Shown: positions 19,125 to 26,303 of the stretch, in pieces
Numbering within the stretch: the stretch's first letter is position 1
How the letters are laid out: each line of letters starts with the position of its first letter
Source of the DNA: Trueperaceae bacterium
GTDB lineage: Bacteria > Deinococcota > Deinococci > Deinococcales > Trueperaceae
Length of the DNA: 37,289 bases
NCBI GenBank assembly: GCA_030147925.1
Contig: JASBUK010000098.1
Location: forward strand, 1 to 37,289
Reading direction: 5' to 3'
Made by a program: the position numbers and the translations under genes
Notes under the pieces: generated by a model
Seen by the model: the letters and a program-made list of their open reading frames with translations, nothing else
Database searches by the model: none
Told to the model about the DNA's origin: nothing

Positions 19125-19962
19125 ACCACTGGTTAAGACAATCAGCCTGGCCACACTGACGACCCTGGGGGTCGGTGGACCGGCAGAATTATGGGAGGTG
19201 AACACTGAACAAGATTTGCGTTTAGCGACACGTGAGCCGTTTCGTGTCATTGGTGCAGGCTCCAACCTGCTGGTAGCAGACGCAGGCATAAGCGAGCGTG
19301 TCATCAAACTAGGCCCGGCCTTTAATGACCTGCGTGTTTATCAGGGTGAAACTGATGTCTGGCTGGGGGCCGCTACTCCCCTACCTGGTCTGCTTCGGCG
19401 CGCTGCCAACGCCGGTCTGTCCGGGCTCGAGGGGCTACTGGGAATTCCAGCGGTTTTGGGTGGGGCTATTACCATGAACGCCGGTACCAGATTTGGTTCT
19501 ATGGCGGACAGTTTGTTAGGGCTCGAGCTCTTTGTAAATGGTCGGCTTGAGCGCGTCAGCGCCGATAGCCTGCATTTTGGCTACCGACATAGCGACTTGC
19601 CCACCGGGGCCATCGTCACTCGGGCCAGACTCAAACTCAGCCGCTCGAGCCCGGAGCGGGTCACAGAACTCATGCGGCAAGTAGACGCCGCCCGCAAAAC
19701 TCAGCCCAAAGTCAAGTCTGCCGGTTGCGCCTTTAAAAACCCACCGGGTGAGAGTGCCGGTCGCCTTATCGACCTCAGCGGTCTAAAGGGTTTGAGGGTT
19801 GGTCAGGCCATGATTTCATTAGAACACGGTAATTTCATCGTCAATTTAGGTGGTGCTAAAGCCGCGGACGTTGTAGAGCTCATCAAGCAGGTCAAGCAGA
19901 GGGTCGAGGTGCCGCTTGAGCTGGAGTGGCGGCTCTGGGGTTTTGAGCAGGAAGTTTTGTAA
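19111..19962 (+). CDS. murB: UDP-N-acetylenolpyruvoylglucosamine reductase MurB
   Basis: FAD enzyme of 283 residues that reduces the enolpyruvyl group to give UDP-MurNAc. The FAD-binding half includes VIGAGSNLLVAD and GLLGIPAVLGGAITMNAG. The C-terminal catalytic loop reads SAGCAFKNPPGESAGRLID. Here Cys206 stands where E. coli MurB has the proton donor Ser229, a substitution also found in other MurB proteins as far as I recall. The ATG at 19111 has GGAGG 5 bases upstream and is preferred over the in-frame GTG at 19105, which lies inside that ribosome site. The stop overlaps ftsQ by one base (TAATG). No ddl gene intervenes before ftsQ. Confidence 0.95.
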   Translation: MVQPKPLVKTISLATLTTLGVGGPAELWEVNTEQDLRLATREPFRVIGAGSNLLVADAGISERVIKLGPAFNDLRVYQGETDVWLGAATPLPGLLRRAANAGLSGLEGLLGIPAVLGGAITMNAGTRFGSMADSLLGLELFVNGRLERVSADSLHFGYRHSDLPTGAIVTRARLKLSRSSPERVTELMRQVDAARKTQPKVKSAGCAFKNPPGESAGRLIDLSGLKGLRVGQAMISLEHGNFIVNLGGAKAADVVELIKQVKQRVEVPLELEWRLWGFEQEVL

Positions 19963-20561
19963 TGCGCCGAACCTTAATGCTGCTGCTACTTATCATTTTG
20001 AGTGCTCTACTTATCGCCTCGCGTTTTTATCCAAAGGTTGAACGCATTGAAGTTTCCGGAATGACGCACTTTAGTAAAGAAGAACTCCTAGCCTTAGCCA
20101 ATCTTGCCCCCCAAGACCCCTTAGTGTGGGTCAATCGCTGGCGTCTGCGTAATCTTATGGCCAACCCCTGGATTTATAAGGCGCGAATTATCCGTCACTG
20201 GCCCGACACAGTATCGCTCACGGTCTGGGAACGCCAGGCGGTGGCAACAGACGGTGTTCAAACCTATGCTCTGGATGGTACAGTTTTACCCAATGTGGCA
20301 GAGGAAGTAAAAGAGGGTCTGGTCCGCATAGAAGGCTGGGGAAATGATCGTTCGCGTGAAGCGCTCGAGCTTGTGCAATTACTGGCTGAGTACGATCTCA
20401 AGGTGATAAGCTACTCGCCAGACGGCTTCGATTTGCGCTTGGCCGAGACCACCGTTTTCACGCCAAGCCTAGCGGCCCTAAAGGAACATTGGGCTGGTTT
20501 TGTAAGCCAGCAAGGCTCCAAAATTTCCGTCTACCCTTGGGGAGTGAGCGTAAAGCCATGA
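19962..20561 (+). CDS. ftsQ: Divisome protein FtsQ/DivIB
   Basis: Bitopic protein of 199 residues that links the FtsL/FtsB pair to the divisome. One membrane helix at about 4-20 is followed by the POTRA region: YPKVERIEVSGMTHFSKEEL, then NPWIYKARIIRHWPDTVSLTVWERQAVA, a typical end to POTRA. The C-terminal beta domain is shorter than in E. coli FtsQ (276 residues). The call rests on the POTRA pattern and on the position between murB and ftsA. It overlaps ftsA by 4 bases. Confidence 0.9.
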   Translation: MRRTLMLLLLIILSALLIASRFYPKVERIEVSGMTHFSKEELLALANLAPQDPLVWVNRWRLRNLMANPWIYKARIIRHWPDTVSLTVWERQAVATDGVQTYALDGTVLPNVAEEVKEGLVRIEGWGNDRSREALELVQLLAEYDLKVISYSPDGFDLRLAETTVFTPSLAALKEHWAGFVSQQGSKISVYPWGVSVKP

Positions 20562-21787
20562 CAGATGGACAAATCATCGTCGGCCTGGATATAGGCACAA
20601 CAAAAATATGTACGGTTATTGGTGAACTGGCCAGTGACGGCGTTCTTGACATAATCGGCGAAGGCACCGTCCCGAGTGACGGGCTGCGCAAGGGCGTGGT
20701 GGTAAATCTTGAGCGCACCATCGCCTCGGTGCGGCAGTCGATTGCCGCCGCCGAGCGCGTTGCCGGTGTCGACGTCGGTGACGCCTGGGTCGGTATTGCC
20801 GGTAGCCATCTCAAGGCCATGACCAGTCACGGCATGGCCGCGATTCGCCGTGGCCAGCAAGTAACCGATGCCGATGTGGAGAGAACCATCGAGAATGCTC
20901 GAGCCATCCCCTTAGAGGCCAATATGGAGGTCATCCACGTTATCCCCCAGGAATATGTGGTGGATGGCAACGACGGCATCAAAGACCCGGTGGGCATGTC
21001 CGGCATCAGGTTAGAGGTGGATGTTCATATCGTAGCCGGTGCCCAAGGCCCCTTGCAAAACCTAAAACGCTGCGCTACCGATGCCGGTGCCAGTGTAAAC
21101 GGCGTGGTCGTGCAGGCGCTGGCCTCCGGCTTAGCAGTGCTTGATGACAGCGAACAGGAATTGACCACCGTCTTAATTGATATTGGTGGCGGCACCACCG
21201 ACGTTGGCGTATTTCGGCGTGGCACATTAGCGCATTCTGCAGTGATTCCCTTAGGCGGCGATCACATCACCCAGGACATCAGTCAACTGCTACGTATTCC
21301 CCCAGACGAAGCCGAACGGGTCAAGAAAAAGTACGGCGTGGCTCTCCCCGAACTTGCCGATCGCGAGGTCGCCCTGGAAGTGGCACATCCTAATTACACC
21401 GCCTCGCTGTCCACCTTTGAACTTTCCCAGGTCATAAAACCCCGCGTGGCGGAAATTCTCGATCTGGTCAAACGTAATATCGAGCAGCGCATGGGAGCGC
21501 TCGAGCTCTTAGCCGGCAACGTGGTTATTACCGGCGGCGCTTCACTCATGCCTGGTCTTGATCAAATTGCCACCGAGCACTTTAGGTTACCGGTGCGTAT
21601 CGGTAAACCCCATGGCGTTTCCGGCTTAGTCGATGTAGTAGCCAGCCCGGCGCATGCTACCGCCGTGGGTTTGGTCCGTTACGGAGTTTCACATCAAAAG
21701 GTCCGCAACAGCACTCAGACGCGCAGCGAAGATCGTCTGCCTAACTGGGTTACAAGTATTCGTAATGTTTTAAAGGATTTCTTTTAA
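20558..21787 (+). CDS. ftsA: Cell division protein FtsA
   Basis: Actin-like ATPase of 409 residues that tethers FtsZ to the membrane and recruits the later divisome. The phosphate loops read VGLDIGTTKICTVIGE (8-23) and LIDIGGGTTDVGVF (about 206-219), and VITGGASLMPGL is the adenosine motif. The C-terminus LPNWVTSIRNVLKDFF is an amphipathic helix of the kind that binds the membrane. I start at the ATG at 20558, which overlaps the ftsQ stop as ATGA. A longer in-frame reading from 20489 gives an unconserved tail inside ftsQ. Confidence 0.97.
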   Translation: MTDGQIIVGLDIGTTKICTVIGELASDGVLDIIGEGTVPSDGLRKGVVVNLERTIASVRQSIAAAERVAGVDVGDAWVGIAGSHLKAMTSHGMAAIRRGQQVTDADVERTIENARAIPLEANMEVIHVIPQEYVVDGNDGIKDPVGMSGIRLEVDVHIVAGAQGPLQNLKRCATDAGASVNGVVVQALASGLAVLDDSEQELTTVLIDIGGGTTDVGVFRRGTLAHSAVIPLGGDHITQDISQLLRIPPDEAERVKKKYGVALPELADREVALEVAHPNYTASLSTFELSQVIKPRVAEILDLVKRNIEQRMGALELLAGNVVITGGASLMPGLDQIATEHFRLPVRIGKPHGVSGLVDVVASPAHATAVGLVRYGVSHQKVRNSTQTRSEDRLPNWVTSIRNVLKDFF

Positions 21788-21810
21788 GGGTCTGCTGAGG
21801 AGTGGAAATT

Positions 21811-22878
21811 ATGACAAATATGGACAACGCGGTCATTCGGGTCATCGGTCTCGGAGGCGGCGGCAACAACGCCGTTAACCGTATGATCGAGGCGGGCTTG
21901 CAAGGTGTGCAATTCGTAGCAGCCAATACCGATGCGCAAGTTCTGGCGACGAGCTTAGCAGATACTCGCATCCAAATGGGCGATCATCTGACCAAAGGCT
22001 TAGGCGCCGGTGCCAACCCGGAAATTGGCGAAAAGGCCGCCATGGAAGACCGCGATCGCATCTCCGAAAACCTGCGCGGCTCGGACCTGGTTTTTATCAC
22101 CGCCGGTATGGGTGGTGGCACCGGTACGGGTAGCGCTCCTATCGTGGCCGAGGTCGCTCGTGAACTGGGCGCGCTGACCGTGGCCGTCGTCACCACGCCG
22201 TTTCAATTCGAAGGCCCCCGGCGGATGCGTCAGGCCGAAGAAGGCTTGCGTAAACTCGAAGACAAAGTGGACGCGCTCATTGTCGTTGAAAACAACCGGC
22301 TTCTCTCGGCATTGGATCGCAAGGTCAAACTCACCGACGCCTTCCGCGTCGCCGACCGGGTGCTTTATCACGGCGTCAAAGGCATCAGCGATGTAATCAA
22401 CGTACCGGGCCTTATCAATGTGGACTTCGCCGATGTTCGTACTCTCTTAGCGGGTGCGGGCACCGTATTGATGGGCATTGGCGCCGGACGCGGGGAAAAA
22501 TTGGCCGAGGAGGCCTCCAACAGCGCTACCCAAAGTCCTCTGCTGGCGCGTGGAGTCGAGGGTGCGCAACAACTGCTTATCAATATTACCGGCTCTGAAG
22601 AGCTAACCTTATTTGATGCACACGAAATTGTCGAAAAAATCAGCGAAGCCACCGAGGTCGATGATGTCAATGTACTCTTTGGCGTCACCTACGACGAGGC
22701 CGCCGCAGACGAGGTACGTGTCACAGTGATTGCCGCCGGTTTTGATCACGCTCCGCAAATGAAGGTGCTCAGACCCACACAACTGAGAGCTGTGGCCGGT
22801 GGACGCAGTTATGATCCTAGCAATTACGATATTCCAGCCTTTTTACGCTTTAACCCGGAGAATGCTGATAACAACTGA
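21811..22878 (+). CDS. ftsZ: Cell division GTPase FtsZ
   Basis: Tubulin-like GTPase of 355 residues that forms the Z ring. The GTP loop [12 protein letters not shown] begins at 99, preceded by [14 protein letters not shown] at the N-terminus. The T7 loop [14 protein letters not shown] is intact. The C-terminal linker is very short (about 20 residues) and ends in DIPAFLRF (340-347), the conserved peptide bound by FtsA and other partners. I start at the ATG at 21811, 8 bases after TGAGGAG; an upstream in-frame GTG at 21802 sits in that ribosome site. Separated from ftsA by 23 bases. It ends the dcw cluster. Confidence 0.98.
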   Translation: MTNMDNAVIRVIGLGGGGNNAVNRMIEAGLQGVQFVAANTDAQVLATSLADTRIQMGDHLTKGLGAGANPEIGEKAAMEDRDRISENLRGSDLVFITAGMGGGTGTGSAPIVAEVARELGALTVAVVTTPFQFEGPRRMRQAEEGLRKLEDKVDALIVVENNRLLSALDRKVKLTDAFRVADRVLYHGVKGISDVINVPGLINVDFADVRTLLAGAGTVLMGIGAGRGEKLAEEASNSATQSPLLARGVEGAQQLLINITGSEELTLFDAHEIVEKISEATEVDDVNVLFGVTYDEAAADEVRVTVIAAGFDHAPQMKVLRPTQLRAVAGGRSYDPSNYDIPAFLRFNPENADNN

Positions 22879-22935
22879 TATCGGTCTCAGGCGGTGAATC
22901 GGCACTGGCTGAGTAAGTTATTCGCTTTGGATTTT

Positions 22936-22961
22936 TAACAAGGGGTTGCAACCCCTTGTTA
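22936..22961. terminator. Perfect palindrome after ftsZ, probable terminator
   Basis: AACAAGGGGTT and AACCCCTTGTT form a perfect stem around the central GC, flanked by T and A. The following ATCTTCTTGTTT is T-rich but not a clean T run, so termination may be partial. Confidence 0.6.
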
Positions 22962-23063
22962 TCTTCTTGTTTGCAGTAGGATTTGTTGAGTATTCATACT
23001 GAATCCGATCAATTCCTTAAGCGTCATGAAAGGCACTCGGTTCGATTCTTCTCGTTACACTCG

Positions 23064-23097
23064 CCTAAAAAAGCCTAAATTAATTCGGCTTTTTAGG
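23064..23097. terminator. Bidirectional terminator-like hairpin before the Nudix gene
   Basis: CCTAAAAAAGCC (23064-23075) pairs with GGCTTTTTAGG (23087-23097) with one bulged A. The A and T runs lie within the stem. It lies 25 bases before the Nudix ATG. It may finish off dcw transcripts or act as an attenuator for the next operon. Confidence 0.55.
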
Positions 23098-23121
23098 GAA
23101 TCGGTATCACCCGGACCTATT

Positions 23122-23616
23122 ATGAAACGTGATGTCCTATACCAGGGGAAAATTCTCAATTTGGTCAAGCTGGATGACCGCTGGGAAATCGTCGAGCATG
23201 TTCCGGCGGTGTGCATCCTGGCCTTGCGTGGCACCGAGGTGCTGGGCGTAAGTCAGTTTCGTCCTGCTCTTAGCGCGGACACCTGGGAATTGCCTGCCGG
23301 TCTCATCGATGTGGAGGAAACTCCCGAACAGGCAGCAGCTCGGGAACTTGCCGAGGAAACTCAGCTCGGCGGCGAACTAAGGTTAATTACCCAACTACAC
23401 TCGAGCCCGGGTTTTTGCACCGAAAAAGTCTATATTTTTGAGGCCAGCAAACTACGGCCCGCCTATGCCCCACCCGACGACGGTGAGAAATTAACCATTG
23501 TCTGGCGTGATTTGGCGCAAACCTGGCAAGACATCAAAGAGGGCAAATTGTTTAGCAGTTCGCATACTACCCTGGCCCTTTGCTACGCACTGGGCAGAAT
23601 GGGCAAATTGACGTGA
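23122..23616 (+). CDS. Nudix hydrolase, ADP-ribose pyrophosphatase type
   Basis: Soluble Nudix enzyme of 164 residues. The Nudix box starts at G60: GLIDVEE, then RELAEETQ at 74-81, with the metal-binding glutamates present. The body (MKRDVLYQGKILNLVKLDDR, EHVPAV, SQFRPAL, LPAGLID) resembles ADP-ribose pyrophosphatases, which cleave ADP-ribose to AMP and ribose-5-phosphate; other NDP-sugars are possible. I prefer the ATG at 23122 because this is the family's usual N-terminus. An in-frame ATG at 23026 would put the hairpin at 23064-23097 inside the coding region. No good ribosome site precedes either. The stop overlaps the ribF GTG. Confidence 0.88.
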   Translation: MKRDVLYQGKILNLVKLDDRWEIVEHVPAVCILALRGTEVLGVSQFRPALSADTWELPAGLIDVEETPEQAAARELAEETQLGGELRLITQLHSSPGFCTEKVYIFEASKLRPAYAPPDDGEKLTIVWRDLAQTWQDIKEGKLFSSSHTTLALCYALGRMGKLT

Positions 23617-24506
23617 AGCTTCTCAGCAGCCCAGAAGAGCTGTCCTTACGTAACAGCATCATCTGTATCGGCGCTTTTGACGGCATTCACCTTGGCCACA
23701 AAATGCTGCTTAAGCACATGCATGACCTTATGGTTGAGCATGATCGCCCCGGAGTCATCATCACCTTTGATCCACCGCCTAAAACAGTCTTTTTGGGCAA
23801 TACCATCCTCACCAGTCTAGAAGAAAAGCTACAATTGCTAAAGAGTTTTTCACCGGATTACGTAATTGCTATCCACTTTGATAGAAACTATGCCAAAACC
23901 GACAAGAGCACTTTTGTAAAACAATTGCGGCAACTAAAACCACACACGTTGATAGTCGGCGAAGATTTTCGTTTTGGGCATAAGCGCAGTGGTGGCTTAG
24001 ACGATTTGAGTCATATAACCCCAAAACTCGAAGTTTTGGGCATAATGAATTTAGATTCCGTCCCCATCAAGTCATCACATATTCGTGGCCTGTTGCAAGT
24101 AGGCAAGATAGCCGAAGCCCGCAAATTTCTGGGGCACAGTTATTTTGCCATTGGCAACGTCATTGCGGGCCAGCGGCGTGGCCGCAGCATCGGCTTTCCC
24201 ACCGCCAACCTTGAGCTACTGCCGCAAAAAGCCCTACCTGTGGGTGTCTTTGCGGTCAGGGTAGGTACAGAGCAGGGGCAATATCTAGGGGTAGCCAATG
24301 TGGGGCCGCGTCCAAGCTTTCCCGAGACTCCTCCATCGCTGGAAGTACACTTGCTTGATTTTTCAGGTGATCTTTACGGTCAGAAAATTCGCGTGTCGTT
24401 CGAGCATTATCTGCGCTCGCAAAGACGTTTTTCCGGGCTGGATGACCTGAAAACTCAGCTGAGTTCTGACGCGCAAGCCGCCCGGGAAAAGCTCAAAGGT
24501 CAATAA
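23613..24506 (+). CDS. ribF: Bifunctional riboflavin kinase/FAD synthetase RibF
   Basis: Enzyme of 297 residues that phosphorylates riboflavin to FMN and adenylates FMN to FAD. The N-terminal nucleotidyltransferase domain has GAFDGIHLGHK (20-30) and VGEDFRFGHKRSG. SSHIRGLLQVGKIAEA joins to the C-terminal kinase domain with GRSIGFPTANLEL, PVGVFAVRV, GVANVGPRPSF and EVHLLDFSGDLYG. Both domains are complete. The GTG at 23613 overlaps the Nudix stop (GTGA). An in-frame earlier start at 23580 lies inside the Nudix gene. The coupled Nudix-ribF pair may reflect dinucleotide turnover. Confidence 0.95.
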   Translation: MKLLSSPEELSLRNSIICIGAFDGIHLGHKMLLKHMHDLMVEHDRPGVIITFDPPPKTVFLGNTILTSLEEKLQLLKSFSPDYVIAIHFDRNYAKTDKSTFVKQLRQLKPHTLIVGEDFRFGHKRSGGLDDLSHITPKLEVLGIMNLDSVPIKSSHIRGLLQVGKIAEARKFLGHSYFAIGNVIAGQRRGRSIGFPTANLELLPQKALPVGVFAVRVGTEQGQYLGVANVGPRPSFPETPPSLEVHLLDFSGDLYGQKIRVSFEHYLRSQRRFSGLDDLKTQLSSDAQAAREKLKGQ

Positions 24507-24547
24507 AGCCAAGGTTTCCTTTAGCAAACGCTGTACAAAAATTTCAA

Positions 24548-24569
24548 GAGAGGGCTGGTCAACCCTCTC
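24548..24569. terminator. Hairpin between ribF and the DUF4342 gene
   Basis: GAGAGGG (24548-24554) pairs with CCCTCTC (24563-24569) around 8 bases, in the 95-base gap between these convergent genes. Neither side has a clean T run; the minus-strand side has TTGAAATTTTT. A shared weak terminator is the likely reading. Confidence 0.4.
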
Positions 24570-24601
24570 ACGGTCAAAGCAATTAGACTTTCTGCGCCAA
24601 T

Positions 24602-25162
24602 CTAGGCCGAAATCTCCGCCACCCGGTCTAAACCCGCCTCGGTAAATTCGGCGACTCTGCTTACACTATCCTTAGTCACTTTAGCGGCGCGATCTACTCC
24701 TCGCTTTGTGGTTTTAGCAACGCGATCAACACTCTTTTTAGTAGTCCTGGCTGCCTGGTCAACATTTTTCTTAGTTACTCTGGCTGAACTCGCCACACCC
24801 TTTTTAGCCGAACCGGCAGTCTTGGCGACATTTTCTCGTGCTGTTTCGATGACGCTAACGGGTTCTGCCTTTTTTTCATCCTTTTTGCGCTCGACGACAA
24901 TGGTTAAATTGGCAGCCAGGGCAGCAACCGAGCCAATTGCCGCCCACACAGGCAGCAGTGCGGCACCTACCACGCCAACCGTCAGTGGGATTTCAAGAAG
25001 GGTTTTGCCTTCCTCGTTCCTAAGGGCAATGCGGCGTACATTACCGGCCCGCACCAGTTCTTTTACCTTGTCAACGACTTCTTGAGCGTTCACGTGAAAG
25101 TCTTCAGTGACGACTTCTTCTTTTTTTGTTTTTGTTGTATGTTTTGTTCCCGTGGTAGTCAT
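24602..25162 (-). CDS. DUF4342 protein with C-terminal 11-residue repeats
   Basis: Protein of 186 residues with two parts. Residues about 18-92 match the DUF4342 pattern: EDFHVNAQEVVDKVKELVRA, NVRRIALRNEEGKTLLEIPL, TVGVVGAALLPVWAAIGSVA, then LTIVVER. The middle 61-86 is hydrophobic and could touch or span a membrane. Residues 107-183 are seven exact 11-residue units (for example TTKKSVDRVAK, TTKRGVDRAAK, VTKDSVSRVAE), Lys/Ala-rich and amphipathic, like the repeats of LEA-type or lipid-droplet-binding helices. Function is unknown. A desiccation, envelope or DNA-related stress role is speculation. The ATG has AAAGGAG upstream. The promoter region contains an inverted repeat. Confidence 0.8.
   Translation of the reverse strand: MTTTGTKHTTKTKKEEVVTEDFHVNAQEVVDKVKELVRAGNVRRIALRNEEGKTLLEIPLTVGVVGAALLPVWAAIGSVAALAANLTIVVERKKDEKKAEPVSVIETARENVAKTAGSAKKGVASSARVTKKNVDQAARTTKKSVDRVAKTTKRGVDRAAKVTKDSVSRVAEFTEAGLDRVAEISA
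24614..24844 (-). repeat. Seven tandem 33-base units (11-residue hendecads) in the DUF4342 gene
   Basis: Units run from residues 107, 118, 129, 140, 151, 162 and 173, each with the pattern xTKxxVxxxAx. Units 3 to 6 are the most alike. The exact 11-residue register with no insertions suggests expansion by duplication and selection for a continuous amphipathic helix. Confidence 0.85.
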
Positions 25163-25193
25163 AGCATCTCTCCTTTAGACATTTTGCGGCCCA

Positions 25194-25236
25194 GCTATAC
25201 CGGACCCTGGCATTTTCAGTCTAGGTTTTGCCAGGG
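25194..25236 (-). promoter_or_regulatory. Promoter and candidate operator of the DUF4342 gene
   Basis: On the minus strand, TAGACT (25223-25218) and TATAGC (25199-25194) lie 18 bases apart. A perfect inverted repeat, CCCTGGCA (25205-25212) and TGCCAGGG (25229-25236), brackets the -35 box. This arrangement suggests a repressor or activator site. Confidence 0.45.
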
Positions 25237-25245
25237 TGAGCCGTC

Positions 25246-25275
25246 ATCACCCCTTGGGGTGAGTCAAGGGGTGAT
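25246..25275. repeat. Strong inverted repeat upstream of the DUF4342 promoter
   Basis: ATCACCCCTTG (25246-25256) pairs perfectly with CAAGGGGTGAT (25265-25275) around 8 bases. The arms contain further CACCCCTTGG/GGGGTGA echoes. There is no T run on the plus strand beyond TAAAGC, so it is a poor terminator. An operator or RNA structure is possible. Confidence 0.5.
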
Positions 25276-25361
25276 AAAGCAGTCTCTTAAAGGTAAAAGT
25301 GCTTTTGAGGCAAAAAGCAGGTAGTAAAGATAAGCGCTAAGCTGAAGTTTTTTACTATCGA

Positions 25362-25658
25362 TCAGGCTTTTATGCGCTGACTCGGTGGCAACGACGGCTG
25401 ATGGGAGAAATAAAAAGCAACCTTTTTCTCCTGAAAATCAGAACTCCAGCTAACCACATCCGCATAGGAATTAAGTAGTTTGTGCAAACCGCCGGAGCAT
25501 ATCCAGGCTAGGTCCCTATCAGAGACTTCAAATTCCAGCTGGTATTCATGTCTGTTAAAGCGGACGCAGCAATCAAATGACTTTAGCTCTCCAACAAGCA
25601 ATTGCACACGGTTTAAGGGCGCATTTTTCTTGACTGTTAACTGGCTGAGATAATTCAC
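25362..25658 (-). CDS. Small protein of unknown function
   Basis: Product of 98 residues, start GTG at 25658 (VNYLSQLTVKKNAPL) chosen because GGAGG lies 5 bases upstream. A longer GTG start at 25685 would add nine residues without a ribosome site. The sequence alternates hydrophobic and polar residues (VQLLVGEL, CCVRFN, YQLEFEVSDRDLAWIC, KKVAFYFSH), suggesting a small mixed alpha/beta cytosolic domain. There is no signal peptide or membrane segment. I recognise no family. It lies between DUF4342 and the peroxiredoxin on the same strand, with about 170 bases to the latter. Confidence 0.6.
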   Translation of the reverse strand: MNYLSQLTVKKNAPLNRVQLLVGELKSFDCCVRFNRHEYQLEFEVSDRDLAWICSGGLHKLLNSYADVVSWSSDFQEKKVAFYFSHQPSLPPSQRIKA

Positions 25659-25712
25659 GCCGACCTCCAGGCTGGAAAACCCCACAAGCTTCTAAAACCA
25701 TTGAGCTAACCG

Positions 25713-25775
25713 ATGAAAGAGATCGAAAAGGTAGTTAAGGAAATAGCCGACACTGAAATTATGACAGACCATTAG
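25713..25775 (+). CDS. Possible 20-codon ORF
   Basis: ATG at 25713 opens MKEIEKVVKEIADTEIMTDH and stops at TAG 25773-25775. It is strongly helical and charged but has no ribosome site or promoter I can see. It lies in the 171-base gap between the small unknown gene and the peroxiredoxin gene, opposite in strand. Probably chance; recorded for completeness. Confidence 0.15.
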   Translation: MKEIEKVVKEIADTEIMTDH

Positions 25776-25829
25776 ATGAGTTTTGTGTTTTTTTCTTATA
25801 AAAATACAGTCAAAAACTCAATCAGCAGT
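25776..25829 (-). terminator. A/T-rich stem after the peroxiredoxin gene
   Basis: TGAGTTTT (about 25775-25783) and AAAAACTCA (about 25812-25820) form an AT-rich stem with T and A runs between. It is positioned as a weak terminator for the leftward peroxiredoxin transcript. Confidence 0.3.
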
Positions 25830-26303
25830 TTATTCAAGCTCTTGCAGTATCCGCAGGGCTTCGGTCACGTGGCGCAGGGGCATGGCTTGGGAAGAAAAAA
25901 CATGTTGTACTACCCCTTGCTTGTCAATCACAAAGCTGACGCGCCCAGGAATAAGCCCTAGAGTCTTGCCGACACCAAAAGTCCGGCTGGCTTCAGCTTC
26001 GGGATCGGCTAGGAGCACAAAAGGCAAGTGGTTTCTAGTGGCAAAGCGCTGATGCGAAGCAGATGAGTCCGGGCTAATGCCAATTACCTCGGCATCTGCA
26101 TCCTTAAATACTTCGTACTGGTCACGAAAGGCGCAGGCCTCACGGGTACAGCCCATACTTTCGTCTTTAGGATAAAAAAAGAGCACTACGTTTTTGCCCC
26201 GAAAATCACTTAAACGAACCAGCTTCTCGTTCTGATCCAGCAAGGCGATGTCTGGAGCGACATCGCCCTTCTTAAGCGAGCTAGCAATTTTCCCGAAGAT
26301 CAC
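25830..26303 (-). CDS. bcp: Thioredoxin-dependent peroxiredoxin, Bcp/PrxQ type
   Basis: Cytosolic thiol peroxidase of 157 residues that reduces hydrogen peroxide and organic hydroperoxides with thioredoxin. KKGDVAPDIALLD is the usual opening. The active-site loop FFYPKDESMGCTREACAFRD holds peroxidatic Cys52 and, five residues on, resolving Cys57, as in the PrxQ class. GISPDSSASHQRFA and the C-terminal GRVSFVIDKQGVVQHVF are typical. GTG start with GAGAGG upstream. Monocistronic as far as can be seen. An oxidative-stress regulator site is not recognised. Confidence 0.93.
   Translation of the reverse strand: MIFGKIASSLKKGDVAPDIALLDQNEKLVRLSDFRGKNVVLFFYPKDESMGCTREACAFRDQYEVFKDADAEVIGISPDSSASHQRFATRNHLPFVLLADPEAEASRTFGVGKTLGLIPGRVSFVIDKQGVVQHVFSSQAMPLRHVTEALRILQELE

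Noticed and set aside
23035-23060. GGTTCGATTC resembling a tRNA T-loop
   Set aside because: The flanking five bases do not pair, and no anticodon or acceptor arm can be built around it.
23026-23121. N-terminal extension of the Nudix protein from an ATG at 23026
   Set aside because: It would include a terminator-like hairpin in the coding sequence, and the family N-terminus matches the ATG at 23122.
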